NCBI GenBank assembly: GCA_023212695.1
Contig: JALCCG010000099.1
Coordinates: 1 to 64,000, forward strand
DNA length: 64,000 nt
Reading direction: 5' to 3'
Origin: Sporisorium sorghi
Lineage: Eukaryota > Basidiomycota > Ustilaginomycetes > Ustilaginales > Ustilaginaceae
Position numbers and translations under genes: made by a program
The notes under the pieces: generated by a model
The model's input: the letters and a program-made list of their open reading frames with translations, nothing else
Told to the model about the DNA's origin: nothing
The model's database searches: none
Shown here: positions 49,630 through 59,995 of the stretch, in pieces
Layout of the letters: each line of letters starts with the position of its first letter
Numbering within the stretch: the first letter of the stretch is position 1

Positions 49630-52074
49630 ATGGCGCCCGTCGCCGTTCATGACAGTCGCATGCCGACGCAGTCATCCGACGGCACCGCTTCCTCCTCATC
49701 AAAGCCATATCAACCTCTTGACCATGTCCCTGTCCACATCGCCACCGACTTTCCCAAGCCTAAACCGGTGCCAAAGCTCGAGTATCGCTCTTCGTCCTAC
49801 TGCAACTCGGACTGCCCTATCATCATCGACAATGGCTCCAGCGAGCTCCGCGCAGGCTTTGCGCTCTCCGACGCCACCGATCCAACCTCCTTCCCTCAGC
49901 AGCCATTCCTCGCCTATGACAACCTGATCTCCAAAGTGCGCGATCGCAAAAAGAGCTTCACCATGCTCCTGGTCGGAAACGACGTTTACGCCGACGGTCT
50001 TTCGCGAAGTTCCATCCGCAGCCCCTTTGACACCGACGTCGTCACCGGCTGGGACGCCATGGAGATCGTCCTCGACTACACATTCTCCAACCTCGGCATC
50101 GATACCGACCGGGTGCAGCATCCCATCTGCATGACCGAGACGCTGTGCAACCCGGCCTACAGCAGAGGCATCATGAACGAGCTCATGTTCGAAGCCTACC
50201 AGGTTCCCACGGTCAACTATGGTGTTGACTGTCTCTTTTCGGCGTATCAGAACGAGGTCGGTCAGGACGCGCTCGTTGTGTCTTCGGGACGTTCCAGCAC
50301 GGTTGTGATTCCCACGGTGGCGGGCAAGGGTATTCTGACCAACTCGAAACGGCTCGCGTGGGGCGGTGCGCAGGCTTCGGATCTACTGCTGCGCTTGATA
50401 CAGCTCAAGTACCCCGGCTTCCCTACACGCGTCACGCCGTGGCAGGCGCAGAACATGCTCGAGGAGCTGTGCTACGTCTCGTCCGACTACGCGTCTGACA
50501 TCAAGGGCATGGCTATGATGCCTGCCTCGCACAAAGCCTACGCGCCTGGAACGTGGACGCCCATGGAGCGCTCCGACGTCATTGTCCAGTTCCCCTACCA
50601 GGATGCGCTGCCGGAGCAGAAATCCGAAGAAGAGCTGCGCGCCCAGGCCGAGCGTCGCAAAGCCGCCGGCGACCGGTTGCGCGAACAGACGCGCAAGATG
50701 CGGTTGGAGAAGATGATGCAGAAGGAGAACGATCTCAAGTACTACCAGCAGCTGCGCGAGTGGAAGGGCAAGAAGCGCAAGGCCGAGTATCTCAAGCGTC
50801 TCGAGAACGACGGCTTCGACAACGAGGGCGCGCTCGACAAGATGATCAACAAGATCGAAGGCGCCCTCAAGCGGTTCCGCGCCAAAGAGCTGGGCGAGGA
50901 GTACATCGAGGACGAGAAGCAAGAAGAGCCCACGTTCCCGCTCATCGACGTGCCGGACGCCGATCTCGACGAGGACGGCGTCAAAGAGAAACGCAAGCAG
51001 CGCCTCATGAAGGCTGGCTACGACGCCCGCTTGCGAGCCAAAGCCGAAAAAGCCGAAGAAAAGCGCTTGGAGCAAGAGGCGCTCAAACGCGACGAGGACG
51101 AGCGCATCAACAACCCGCGCGTATGGTCGGCCAGGATGCGCAAGGAGTACGACGACGCCATCAACCGCATCAAGGAGCGCAAGCGCATGAAGGAGATGCT
51201 CTCGGACCGCAAGTCGTTGGCGGCGCAGCAGCGGATGAAGAACATTACGGCGTTGGCGTCGGACGCGCCGGCGGGGAGCGGCAGTGCTACCCCGACGGGC
51301 GGATCGCGCAAGCGCAAAAAGGGTGGGGACGAGGATACGTTCGGAGCCAACGACGACGACTGGGCCATTTATCGCGAGATCCAAAACGCGGACGATTCAG
51401 AAGAAGAAGAGGACGCGTACAACAACCTCGCGGCGATCGAAACGCGCCTGCTGACGCTCGACCCGACCTTCGGGCCCGACGACACGTATGCCGCCCGCCT
51501 GGCGAGGAAGAACCGGCTGACGCTGACATTCTTCAACGGTCCCGGTGGCGGCGAAGAAGCGTCGATCGCGCCCACCGCCGACCCCGCACTCGCTCCCAAA
51601 GACGACACACCCGCGGACGCATCCAAAGCGGACACGGACCCGGAGTCCATCAAGCGGCAGCACCAGCTGCACCTCAACGTGGAGCGCATCCGCGTGCCCG
51701 AGATGCTGTGGCAGCCGTCCATCGCCGGACTGGACCAGGCGGGGCTGGACGAGATCTGCTCGCACGTCGTGCACTCGTTCGACGCCGATGTGCGCGCGAG
51801 GATGCTGCAGAACATCTTTGTGACGGGGAGACACACGGGGTATAGAGGGTTTGAGGAGAGGCTGTATTCGAGTATTCGTGCGATTCAGCCGAGTAGCGTG
51901 CTGGTCAAGGTGAGGGGCGCGAGGGATAGGAGGTTCGATGCGTGGAAGGGTGCGGCGAGGTGGAGTGTGAAGGACGCAGAAACGTTCAGGCAGACGGCGA
52001 TTACGAAGCAGGATTACGAGGAGAAGGGCAAGGAGTGGTTCAAGGAGCATGCGCTGAGTGCGAATTGGCGGTGA
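49630..52074 (+). CDS. ARP5: ARP5, actin-related subunit of the INO80 remodeller
   Basis: An 814-residue actin-fold protein. The nucleotide-binding start is IIIDNGSSELRAGFALSD (about 62-79), followed by the SPFDTDVVTGWDAMEIVLDY, PICMTETLCNPAYSRGIMNE and VNYGVDCLFSAY blocks of Arp5. A charged helical insert typical of Arp5 covers about 320-560 (ARMRKEYDDAINRIKERKRM), then an acidic segment and the conserved end AGLDQAGLDEICSHV, NIFVTGRHTGYRGFEERL and the KQDYEEKGKEWFKEH tail. Arp5, with Ies6, joins INO80 to nucleosomes and couples ATP use to sliding. The ATG at 49630 (CCAACATGGCG) is chosen over an upstream in-frame one at 49342. Two small Ser/Ala-rich insertions lie near 10-30 and 535-550. 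Confidence 0.92.
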   Translation: MAPVAVHDSRMPTQSSDGTASSSSKPYQPLDHVPVHIATDFPKPKPVPKLEYRSSSYCNSDCPIIIDNGSSELRAGFALSDATDPTSFPQQPFLAYDNLISKVRDRKKSFTMLLVGNDVYADGLSRSSIRSPFDTDVVTGWDAMEIVLDYTFSNLGIDTDRVQHPICMTETLCNPAYSRGIMNELMFEAYQVPTVNYGVDCLFSAYQNEVGQDALVVSSGRSSTVVIPTVAGKGILTNSKRLAWGGAQASDLLLRLIQLKYPGFPTRVTPWQAQNMLEELCYVSSDYASDIKGMAMMPASHKAYAPGTWTPMERSDVIVQFPYQDALPEQKSEEELRAQAERRKAAGDRLREQTRKMRLEKMMQKENDLKYYQQLREWKGKKRKAEYLKRLENDGFDNEGALDKMINKIEGALKRFRAKELGEEYIEDEKQEEPTFPLIDVPDADLDEDGVKEKRKQRLMKAGYDARLRAKAEKAEEKRLEQEALKRDEDERINNPRVWSARMRKEYDDAINRIKERKRMKEMLSDRKSLAAQQRMKNITALASDAPAGSGSATPTGGSRKRKKGGDEDTFGANDDDWAIYREIQNADDSEEEEDAYNNLAAIETRLLTLDPTFGPDDTYAARLARKNRLTLTFFNGPGGGEEASIAPTADPALAPKDDTPADASKADTDPESIKRQHQLHLNVERIRVPEMLWQPSIAGLDQAGLDEICSHVVHSFDADVRARMLQNIFVTGRHTGYRGFEERLYSSIRAIQPSSVLVKVRGARDRRFDAWKGAARWSVKDAETFRQTAITKQDYEEKGKEWFKEHALSANWR

Positions 52075-52296
52075 GGCGGGGATGTGGTTGCAATGCACGA
52101 GCGGAGGTTTGAAGCAGTGGATGACTGCGTGATGGTGTGAGAGTGTGTGCGTCTTCTTTGAGCAAACTCATCTGTGCTCAGGATCTCATTTCACAGACAT
52201 GGACGCAAGACGCACACAGAGCAGGGTGATGTGAATCAATCTGTGCATTGAAGGATACAAAAGTCGCATGAACACCTTGCGTGAGTGACCGTCTGC
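52075..52296. other. Convergent 3' region, ARP5 / RRP1
   Basis: 222 bp between converging stops, with several short direct repeats of GTGTGAGAG and CACAGA type. It should hold both 3' ends. No gene is seen. Confidence 0.4.
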
Positions 52297-53691
52297 TCAT
52301 TCTTCGTTCTCCTCCTCGTCCTCCTCATCATCATCACCCTCCTCTTCACCCTGCACATCATTCAACCGATCCTGCTCGTCCCGCCACAGCTGGTACAACA
52401 GCCTCCTCCTGGCCTCGGTCGCATCCTTGCGCGACGCTGCCGTGAACAGCGCCTGGAAGATAGCCTTGCGCAGAACCAGGGCGACGTCCGCGCTGGCCTC
52501 GTCCACGTCATCATCATCATCCTCTCCAACGTCATCGTTGGTGCTGCGAGTGGGGGTTGGGACGGCGGAAAGTGCGAGCAGGAGCGGGTATCGCACGTCC
52601 TCCGCTGCGTCGGAACCGGCGTCGGAGGGGGCGAGGGAGGGTTCGGACTCGTCGTCGTTGTCGTTGTGGTCGAGGGTGGATTCGTCGGCGAACGAGTGGA
52701 ATTCTGTGGTTGTTTCGTCTCCTTCTTCCTGCGATTCGTCGTCGTCGTCCTGCGCTGCGTCGTCGTCGAGGTCGGACAGCTCCTCGTCGTCCCGCGCAGC
52801 CGCGACGAGCGTATCCGCCAGCAGGGGCTCAAAGACATTACTCCAAATCCGATCGTACATCGCCTTGCTCTTCGCTGTCGCCAGAGCGTCGACGAACGGC
52901 ACGAGCAGCTCGAGCGTCGGCACCAGCGGCAACTCGCCCTCCCCCTCCTCTTCCTCGTCAGTGTGCATCTTGGCGTCGTGCAGCTGTTCGAGCACCTTCT
53001 CGAGCTCATCCAGGTAGATGTCCGCGAGGTGATACGTCAAGCTATCGGGGACCTTGGGGTTGTTGGTGCTAAGCACCCCGGCGTCGAACTTGCCCAGAAT
53101 GCCCTGGAATCGCTTCACCGCTTGCGCGTTCCAGCCTTCTTCGGCGAGCAGCTGAAAGCCCGACGCGACAAAGCGCCGCACGAGGAGGTAGAATTTGTCC
53201 ACTCGGTGCTTGTCCAGCCCCGCCCACTCGGCCACCAGCGTGTCCCAGAACGCTTCCAAAAACGCCAAGCCCCCCTCTGCGCGCTCCGTCATACCACCCT
53301 CTTCCCCCGCTTTCCCATCAGAAGAGTTGCTCGGGCGAACAAGCACGAGCGCCGCCAAATCCCCAGCTAGCCGCTGCTGCACCAACGGCTTATCCGACAT
53401 CCAAAAGCAGTAGAACAGCCCCTGCCACAGCTTGCGCAGCTCCAGCTCCCCGATGGTGTGCGCACCATTTGCGGACAGATACGCAGTCAGTGAGCGAACG
53501 GCTCCGTCTCGGATGCGCTTCTCCGTAGACGCCAAGGCCCGCCCCAAAGGCAGCGACGCTTCTTCCGCCGTTGCTGAGGAGGAAGGCTTTGCTTTCTTGG
53601 TTTTACCTCCGCTGCCGTTGGCGATAGTGGAGGCGGGGGCCGAGGCTTTGCGCTTCGAGCTCGAGGCTTTCGATGTTGATGCCGCCGCCAT
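52297..53691 (-). CDS. RRP1: RRP1/NOP52 ribosome biogenesis protein
   Basis: A 464-residue nucleolar protein required for 27S pre-rRNA processing in the 60S pathway. The conserved Nop52 domain is at about 45-265: LASTEKRIRDGAVRSLTAYL, LRKLWQGLFYCFWMSDKPLV, LDKHRVDKFYLLVRRFV, SLTYHLADIYLDEL. The basic Lys/Ser-rich first 40 residues (KRKASAP, KTKKAKPS) suit nucleolar import. The last 170 residues are very acidic, with Asp/Glu runs, and Ser-rich. The ATG at 53691 follows a TG dinucleotide run (53692-53710 on the plus strand) and is chosen as the first in good context; an upstream in-frame ATG would code His-Thr repeats from that run. Confidence 0.88.
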   Translation of the reverse strand: MAAASTSKASSSKRKASAPASTIANGSGGKTKKAKPSSSATAEEASLPLGRALASTEKRIRDGAVRSLTAYLSANGAHTIGELELRKLWQGLFYCFWMSDKPLVQQRLAGDLAALVLVRPSNSSDGKAGEEGGMTERAEGGLAFLEAFWDTLVAEWAGLDKHRVDKFYLLVRRFVASGFQLLAEEGWNAQAVKRFQGILGKFDAGVLSTNNPKVPDSLTYHLADIYLDELEKVLEQLHDAKMHTDEEEEGEGELPLVPTLELLVPFVDALATAKSKAMYDRIWSNVFEPLLADTLVAAARDDEELSDLDDDAAQDDDDESQEEGDETTTEFHSFADESTLDHNDNDDESEPSLAPSDAGSDAAEDVRYPLLLALSAVPTPTRSTNDDVGEDDDDDVDEASADVALVLRKAIFQALFTAASRKDATEARRRLLYQLWRDEQDRLNDVQGEEEGDDDEEDEEENEE

Positions 53692-53692
53692 A

Positions 53693-53710
53693 GTGTGTGT
53701 GTGTGTGTGC
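53693..53710. repeat. (TG)n dinucleotide run
   Basis: About nine TG units directly in front of the RRP1 start codon (CA repeats on the RRP1 strand). Confidence 0.85.
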
Positions 53711-54138
53711 GTCGTGGTGGATGGTCGAGGTGGTGAGGACAGATCTGGAGGTCGGCGAAGAAGTTCAGGAAGAAAGGCTCGAGGCTGCAGCGAGAACAAA
53801 TTTCCCAAAAAGTTGGAAAATTTAGAGACCCTTTCTCATCATGATTTGACGTGATTACATAATACCGAAAGCCCTCAACCACCCACATACGTGCTTTGCT
53901 CCTCACCTGCGTTGCCTTCGTTGCCTTCGTTGACTCCATTTTGGATGACTGCGACGAATTGGTTGGCTGCATTGACTTTGGGAACAGTGGTGTGGTTGGC
54001 AGCGCAAGTGTCGTCCGCCTGAGCAGCAAGAGTCGCGCCATCACTAGCCGGAAGAAGCGGGAAGAACATCAACGAGAGAAGCCGAGGCATCGGGGGCAAC
54101 CGAGGATAGCGGTCGAAGCATGAGCGGAAGCGCGAACG

Positions 54139-54333
54139 CTAGAGCCTCCTAGCATGTTGCGGATTGAGCCCAAGACCGTCTGCGGAATCGAGCTGGTGGT
54201 AAGTGGTGGAGGTCGATGCGGCTGGCGATGCCGAGCGAGCGCGATTGCTGAGCATGGCTTGGAGCACGCCCGCATCGCATCGCTCCAACCACTGCTGAAG
54301 ATAGAGGTGATCTTCGCGCGTCAGCTGCGCCAT
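54139..54333 (-). CDS. Possible small protein, 64 residues
   Basis: From ATG 54333 (GCACCACCATGGCGC, good context) the frame gives MAQLTREDHLYLQQWLERCD, a Met/Leu-rich helix (GVLQAMLSNRARSA) and a Ser/Thr-rich end. The first half looks like an amphipathic helix of a real protein, but I know no family. It may be the first exon of a longer gene; a splice donor (CAG|GTGAGG) lies further down at about 53903 in a different frame. It is listed because nothing else explains the region. Confidence 0.3.
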   Translation of the reverse strand: MAQLTREDHLYLQQWLERCDAGVLQAMLSNRARSASPAASTSTTYHQLDSADGLGLNPQHARRL

Positions 54334-54835
54334 GGTGGTGGTAGCCGAATGTGCCGAGTCTTGCTGGCGGACTAGACGGAGCAGAGTCGCGTGCGACGTT
54401 GGTGCCGACACCTGTAGTGCGGGATGTGTTGGTGCGGTAATCGAGTGCGGATGAGGGCTGAAGGTGATGATGACGACAGTCTTCCTGGTGGACAGAGCAG
54501 TGCTGCCGATGTGGAAGACGGACCGATGCAGAGGTACGAGGGATAATGGACGAGAGGTACGAGATGGGAGGGTTGGGGGAGAAGCGGGATCGTCGAGAGG
54601 TGGTGGCAGAGAAGGAGAGTACGGATCGCAGGTGTCGAACAAGAGTCTTGCGAAAAGGGACACCGGCGTGCGCAAGAGAATGCGAATGCGGGTGATGAAG
54701 AAGAAATAGTTTGAGGGGTGAGTTAGCTAGCACACCGCAGTCGTCGTCGTTTTCTCAGACCATCACTGCTGCGTATCACACAAACGATGCATCAGAGGTG
54801 CAATGGATTGCTTCAGCGTTTCTGACATCCGCCCC

Positions 54836-56845
54836 TCACTTGACTCCCAGCGCAGGCGCGGGATAAGCACTGGCGGCATGCGCAGCAGGCGGTACATTCG
54901 CCGCCGCCGCCGCCGCCGCCCCTCCTCCTGCCAAACCCGCAGCAGCACCATTCAACGGCCCTGTCTGCCCGACAGCACGCACGACGCCGATGAGCTTCGT
55001 CTTGCCCTCCCTCGTGATCAGCTTCATGCCCGGCTTGACGTACTCGGGATACCTAATAAACTGCAGCCGCAGCTTGGCGCGGTCGCCCGTGCGCACCACC
55101 GGCTTGCCGCCATGCGCGTCCACGCCCGCCGCCGCCGCCGCCGCTCCCGGTCCCAGCGTCGGCTGGCCGTCGAGCTTCGCAATGCCCACAATGCGCACCG
55201 TCTGTCGGATCGACGCGGCGTGCAGCACCATGCAGCTGCCGACAGACAGCGTGGTCGAGTGGTACAGACACAGAATTTCGGCGTCGAACTCCATGTAGCT
55301 CTTGGGCGCCACCTCGGTGCGCGCGACCATGACCATGCCCTTGCGCACCTGGTTGCGGCGGATCTTCTTGAGCGCAAACGACACGCTCTGCCCCGCCGTG
55401 GCGCCGTCGACGTGGACGCGCTTGCGCTGGATGCTGCGGATCGACGTGGTGACGAACTGGCCCAGGCTGTCTGGGCCGAGGAGCGCCGAGTCGCCCACTT
55501 TGCAGCTGCCGGCCAAAACGACGCCGGAGACGACGGTGCCGACGAAGGGGACGGAGAAAATGTCGCTGATTTGAAATTCGAATGGCTGGTCGACCTGGAA
55601 CTTGGCCGCGCTGGCTTGGGGCAGGATGTTGAGGAAGCTACGCAGCAGGTCGAGGTTGAGTCCTGTCACGTTGGAGATTTGGAAGATGGGGCAGATGCGC
55701 TCTGACTCGAGCCGGAGGGCGGATTCGACGACTTGACCCATGTCGTTGATGAACACGGGCGTCTTGCGGCATCCGGGCGACTTGAGGATCTTGGTGAGCT
55801 GCTTGAGCGTCGTCTCGAGCACGTGGGCAGGGGTCATGTCGATCTTGGTGATGCACACCACCACGGGCACTGATAGAGCTAGAGCAATGCCCAGATGCTC
55901 CTTGGACATGCCGATCAGGCCGGCATTCGCACCAACCATGAGCATGACAAAGTCCGGGAGGCAGCCGGTCATGCCAAAGACCGTTGTCTTGAGGTACCGC
56001 TCGTGGCCGGCGAGATCGATGAACGAGATGACTTTGCTCGACTTGGCACACACCTCTTCCCAGGACATCTTGCGACCGGGCTCCTGACCAGGACCCGCGA
56101 CATTGTGCACGGGCCGGCTCTGGGAGTCAAACCCCATGATCTCCATGCCGACGGAAGAAGTTCTACCGGACTCGACTTCGTGCTTGTGGCGGAAGAGGTT
56201 GACACGCGCCTTACCTCTGCCATCGTCGAGACCACCTTTCGTCAACACGCCGAGCATAGTCGATTTGCCAGCGTCGACATTGCCAATGACGGCAATACGA
56301 AGCTCGACCAGCTCCTCGGCACCGGCAGGGATTCTGCGGATGAGGACGTGCGCCGACTTGCTGCGGCCATCATCTGCAGTGTGCTGATGGAGGAGACTGG
56401 CATCAGCATCGGATAAGCTGGACGCCTTGACGACGTTGGCGATGGCTATTGACAGCTCGTCTTCGGTAAAGAGGCTGATTTCGGCGGGGTTGTCACCGGG
56501 GCCAGGCGCGCCAATGCGCAGGACGAACTCGCCGCCTTCGTAAGCGACACGGTCGGCGATGTACTTGACTAGACCCTTGGCCTGAGGAGCAGCAGCAACG
56601 GGAGCAGCATCTCCTTCCTTGGTGACGGTGTCAGTGTCAGTCGGCTGGGACGGTAATGACGCCGGTAATGACGCAGTGCTGTCGTCCACGGGCTCGAGTA
56701 AGAGTTTCTTGAGGTCGGCTGATGACAGAGAGAGCGGATCGAATGCTGTTGAAGTGGAAGTGCTGAGGCTGGTAGAGTGAAGATCGGCGGTGAGGGCGTC
56801 TATTGTCGGTCCCTTTTTCTGTGGCGCAGCTGAAGAGACAGACAT
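54836..56845 (-). CDS. GTPBP1/GTPBP2-type elongation-factor-like GTPase
   Basis: A 669-residue protein of the GTPBP1 branch of the EF-Tu/EF1A superfamily, which in animals acts in ribosome rescue and mRNA surveillance. G motifs: GNVDAGKST (188-196), DLAGHERYLKTTVFGMTGCL (from 277), TKID (333-336). The second and third EF-like beta-barrel domains follow (FEFQISDIFSVPFVGTVVSG, GDSALLGPD, then a barrel with MEFDAEILCLYHST and LQFIRYPEYVKPGMKLITRE). The first 180 residues, with FVLRIGAPG and an Ser/Ala-rich start, are specific to this family. There are Ala runs of five and six near residue 545 and at the C-terminal end (about 640). The ATG at 56845 is chosen, since upstream codons look like leader. 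Confidence 0.88.
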   Translation of the reverse strand: MSVSSAAPQKKGPTIDALTADLHSTSLSTSTSTAFDPLSLSSADLKKLLLEPVDDSTASLPASLPSQPTDTDTVTKEGDAAPVAAAPQAKGLVKYIADRVAYEGGEFVLRIGAPGPGDNPAEISLFTEDELSIAIANVVKASSLSDADASLLHQHTADDGRSKSAHVLIRRIPAGAEELVELRIAVIGNVDAGKSTMLGVLTKGGLDDGRGKARVNLFRHKHEVESGRTSSVGMEIMGFDSQSRPVHNVAGPGQEPGRKMSWEEVCAKSSKVISFIDLAGHERYLKTTVFGMTGCLPDFVMLMVGANAGLIGMSKEHLGIALALSVPVVVCITKIDMTPAHVLETTLKQLTKILKSPGCRKTPVFINDMGQVVESALRLESERICPIFQISNVTGLNLDLLRSFLNILPQASAAKFQVDQPFEFQISDIFSVPFVGTVVSGVVLAGSCKVGDSALLGPDSLGQFVTTSIRSIQRKRVHVDGATAGQSVSFALKKIRRNQVRKGMVMVARTEVAPKSYMEFDAEILCLYHSTTLSVGSCMVLHAASIRQTVRIVGIAKLDGQPTLGPGAAAAAAGVDAHGGKPVVRTGDRAKLRLQFIRYPEYVKPGMKLITREGKTKLIGVVRAVGQTGPLNGAAAGLAGGGAAAAAAANVPPAAHAASAYPAPALGVK

Positions 56846-58003
56846 GGTGACGCGATATGCAGCCTGTGAGACGGTACTTGTCGGTGCTGAACAGTGAAGC
56901 AGAAGGGAATGATATGCCAAGAAGCAGTGATGTGGCGAGGCCGAGTGTGATGGGTGAAAAGCACGAACGTGAGATGACTCGATCCGGGTTCGTGTGGCGA
57001 TATGCCGGTGTCTTGAGGATGCGACTGCGCGCTCGTTTGCAGCCGTGTCGGTTCGGCGCCGTGATCCCGAAAGCTGAAGACAACAGTGATATAGACGATG
57101 GTGATGGAAGTCGAGAGTCAAGCGTGGGAAGTGTACGAGAGTGGCAACGTGAGAAAGAGCGTCGAAATGCTATCGGATGGAACCGACGACACCGAGCCGG
57201 CGAATTTGATGCGCTGTAATTGCGCTGTCGGCAATCACGAATCCAATCCGGCCTGCGGCTGCGCAGAACAGACTCAAGCTCGAAGCTAGCTCGCTCGCTC
57301 GCTCGCCTGCTCGCGTCACCCGAACGCTCTTTCGCTCTGCGGCGCAGCTGTGGTAAGAAACGCCTTTTTCTTTCGGTGTGTGGAGAGAGACTCAGCGCAG
57401 CGCGTCCTGCAACACCCTGCATTTCAATCGAAGCGCTCTCATGCACTCTGACCTTAAGCCTGCAGCAGCAGCAGCGCAGAGTCGACTTTCGGAACGGCCC
57501 ACTGCTGCAAATGAAGCGGGGTTGCTGCTGTAGAGAGCGTGGGTTTGCTGCCACCTGCCACATCAGAAGAGTCACACGACTCGCCGCAGGTTGCCACGGC
57601 TGGGCTGAGAGTTGACATGGGCGTGTGACTCTGCTCGTTGCTTTGTGACTCGATCGTGGAGCGGCTGAGCAAAGTGACAGCCCCAGCGAGTCACCTCTCG
57701 CCCCACAGCGGATCGCATAGTCGGCGCTTGGCTGTGGGAGAACGAGCTTTGATTCAAAGCGCTGCCATCGACTCCAGCAACGCCAAAGTGCGCCTTACAG
57801 CAGCAAAGGGCGAATCTTGGCTGTCATTCAGAGCAGACCACGCGACAAGCACCAAGTCGCATTGTCGTGGTCTTTCTTCACCAACCAACTTTCTTCGAGG
57901 CTTCTGCTTTGCAGATGAGAAAGGCTTCCAACACTCGTTCTCAGGCCAAAAGAAGTCGACCCGACCCGTCTCTCGGAAAGACTCTGCACGAATCTGTCAC
58001 CCC

Positions 58004-58027
58004 AAAAAAAAAAAAAAAAAAAAAAAA
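58004..58027. repeat. Poly(A) run, 24 bases
   Basis: A pure A run after CCCC; intergenic. Confidence 0.9.
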
Positions 58028-58339
58028 CTTGGGTCTGAAATTCGGCTGTTATGACGCTCTCGATGATTCAGCAGCCTGCCAATTGATGCACCAAGAGGAA
58101 AGCTGTCTGGTGATGCTTTCTTCTACAGCACTTCGTCAAGTGACCGTTCGATGAGAGAGACCCTGGCTTCGAAGCGAAATGTCAGCCAAGCGCCATGTGG
58201 ACTCGGTCACGATGCTCAGTCCATTCTCACTCAGCAGGCAAGGAGCGAGCCAGCATGACATAGCGTATGATGGCTCAGCGCTTTGCTTGGCTTTGCTCAG
58301 CCTGCTGCTCTCCAGGAGCCTGATGACAAGCACATTGCG

Positions 58340-58361
58340 AGGTTGATGCAAGGTTGATGCA
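58340..58361. repeat. Direct repeat AGGTTGATGCA x2
   Basis: Two head-to-tail copies of an 11-base unit immediately before the TATA box of the SDR gene. Possibly a regulatory site; no factor is known to me for it. Confidence 0.6.
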
Positions 58362-58365
58362 AGCG

Positions 58366-58371
58366 TATATA
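58366..58371 (+). promoter_or_regulatory. TATATA box of the SDR gene
   Basis: CGTATATATGAG lies 58 bp before the ATG at 58429, a spacing that suits a short leader. It is the clearest TATA box in the window and suits a stress-regulated gene. Confidence 0.6.
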
Positions 58372-58428
58372 TGAGCCGCTTCGAGCCTCATCTTCTCTCA
58401 TCGCGACCATCTACTCTCTGAGCATCTC

Positions 58429-59487
58429 ATGAACTCGCTCAGGTCCTCTCTCAGACCCATCTCACAACATCTACACCCCCTTCGCTATCCAGCTTCACTT
58501 CCCCGCACCACCCTCTCGACCCGCTACTGCAACTTCACCATGTCCTCCTCGCAGAACGACGACCAGGTGGTCACCGCCTACCCCAACTACTACCCCAAGG
58601 GCCAAAAGCAGCAGCTTCCCGGCGAGGACCAGTCGATGGAGCCGCTCGCCGAGCACATCAAGGTCGAAAAGTGGGACAACGACGGCAAGCCGTACCTCGA
58701 AGAATACAAGGGCAGCGGCAAGCTGCAGGGCAAGTCGGCCATCATCACGGGCGGTGATAGCGGTATCGGACGCAGTGTCGCGCTGTTCTTTGCGCGCGAG
58801 GGGGCCAATGTGACGATTGCGTACCTGCCAGAGGAGGAGAAGGATGCGGATATGGTGGAGAAGCTGGTCAGGGAGGCGCCGATGGGCACCAAGGAGATTT
58901 TGCGCGTGCCCAGCAACCTGGAGAAGGAGGAGGACTGCAAGAAGGTGGTGCAGAAGCACCTGGAGAAGTGGGGCACGATTGACATTGTGGTCAATAACGC
59001 TTCGAAGCAGGTGCCGTGCGACAAGTTCGAGGACATTGACCTCAGCGTCGCCGAGAGCACTTTCCGCTCCAACGTGCTCGGAGCTTTCGCGCTCACCAAA
59101 TTCGCTCTGCCTCATATGAAGCGCGGCTCGACCATCATCCAGTCGTCTTCGGTGACTGCTTACAAGGGGTCGGCCAAAATGATCGATTACAGCTCGACGA
59201 AGGGCGCTCTGGTATCGTTCACCCGCAGCATGGCCCTGCACCTCGCTCCTCGAGGCATCCGCGTCAACGCCGTCGCTCCCGGTCCTGTCTACACGCCGCT
59301 GCAGCCGGCTAGTCGCAGCGAGGACAACATGGAAGGTTGGGGAGTTGGTGGCGTTCCTCTGCATGGAAGGCCCGGACAGCCAGCAGAGCTAGGTGCGAGC
59401 TTTGTGTTGTTGGCCGATGCAGGATCATCCAACATCATGACAGGTCAGGTTCTGCACCTCTCGCACGGCAGCTGGTTCGGTTCTTGA
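58429..59487 (+). CDS. Short-chain dehydrogenase/reductase (SDR)
   Basis: A 352-residue classical SDR close to the bacterial YhdF/YghA and glucose-dehydrogenase-like group, often stress induced. Cofactor-binding TGGDSGIGR is at 107-115, NNAS at 189-192, and the catalytic Ser at about 241 with Tyr254 and Lys258 (YSSTK). The Asp-containing TGGDSGIGR loop and the late ADAGSSNIMTGQVLHLSHG motif are typical. The first 37 residues are Arg/Ser/Leu-rich with no acidic residues, a likely mitochondrial presequence. A second ATG at 58540 (CACCATGTCC, Met38) is in good context and would give a cytosolic form. Substrate unknown. Confidence 0.85.
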   Translation: MNSLRSSLRPISQHLHPLRYPASLPRTTLSTRYCNFTMSSSQNDDQVVTAYPNYYPKGQKQQLPGEDQSMEPLAEHIKVEKWDNDGKPYLEEYKGSGKLQGKSAIITGGDSGIGRSVALFFAREGANVTIAYLPEEEKDADMVEKLVREAPMGTKEILRVPSNLEKEEDCKKVVQKHLEKWGTIDIVVNNASKQVPCDKFEDIDLSVAESTFRSNVLGAFALTKFALPHMKRGSTIIQSSSVTAYKGSAKMIDYSSTKGALVSFTRSMALHLAPRGIRVNAVAPGPVYTPLQPASRSEDNMEGWGVGGVPLHGRPGQPAELGASFVLLADAGSSNIMTGQVLHLSHGSWFGS

Positions 59488-59995
59488 TGTAGGCCATGTC
59501 TGCTAAGTGTTCGTGTTGTGATCATGTCGATTCAGTCTTTCCAAATGTCAAAGGTTCGTGCTGAACTGTCTGTCGTGGGTGATCTGCATGCAGAGGGTGA
59601 GAGAGTGAAGTGATGGTCGAAGATTCAGGGTCCGGGGTCGCAGACAGCGGGAAGCCTTCGAGACAGCTTACAGCGACCGGGCCGTGTCAATTTAGAGCGC
59701 GTTCGCCAACGGCCCCGAGAAATCGATGTCTCAAACACGCCGATAGACGGTGTCACTGTGCACGTTCCACTCTGCCCACCATCATCTTCTCAACTGCCAT
59801 CCCACACACGATCAACGGCATCGCACAGTCTCTACCTCACAACAGCGCCATGCTCGGCTAGTGGTTCTATCTGTACACTCTTCTCCCCAATGCGTTGCTC
59901 GCATTCATAGAGGATCCATTGCAACCAGCTTTGTCTGCTTTGGAGCTTTGTCTGCTTGGGACGCACCCAATTGCAAAGCAGATTCATCTCCAACA
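59488..59995. other. Intergenic, SDR / transporter
   Basis: 508 bp in a head-to-tail arrangement. The transporter frame stays open upstream to 59750, without conserved sequence. No gene is seen. Confidence 0.45.

Larger units (their letters stand above)
53692..54835. other. Intergenic, RRP1 / GTPBP1-like gene
   Basis: 1.1 kb. It starts with a (TG)n run at 53693-53710. One short minus-strand frame at 54139-54333 is listed separately. Several other open frames cross the region on both strands without features of a known protein. Confidence 0.4.
56846..58428. other. Divergent region, GTPBP1-like / SDR genes
   Basis: 1.6 kb without a supported gene. It has a GCTC-rich array near 57293-57315, a poly(A) run at 58004-58027 and short direct repeats before the SDR TATA box. 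Minus-strand frames near 57000-57500 continue upstream of the GTPase but carry no known sequence. Confidence 0.5.

Noticed and set aside
50383..51384. 333-codon minus-strand frame opposite ARP5
   Set aside because: Antisense of the charged Arp5 insert; Leu-rich by codon symmetry only.
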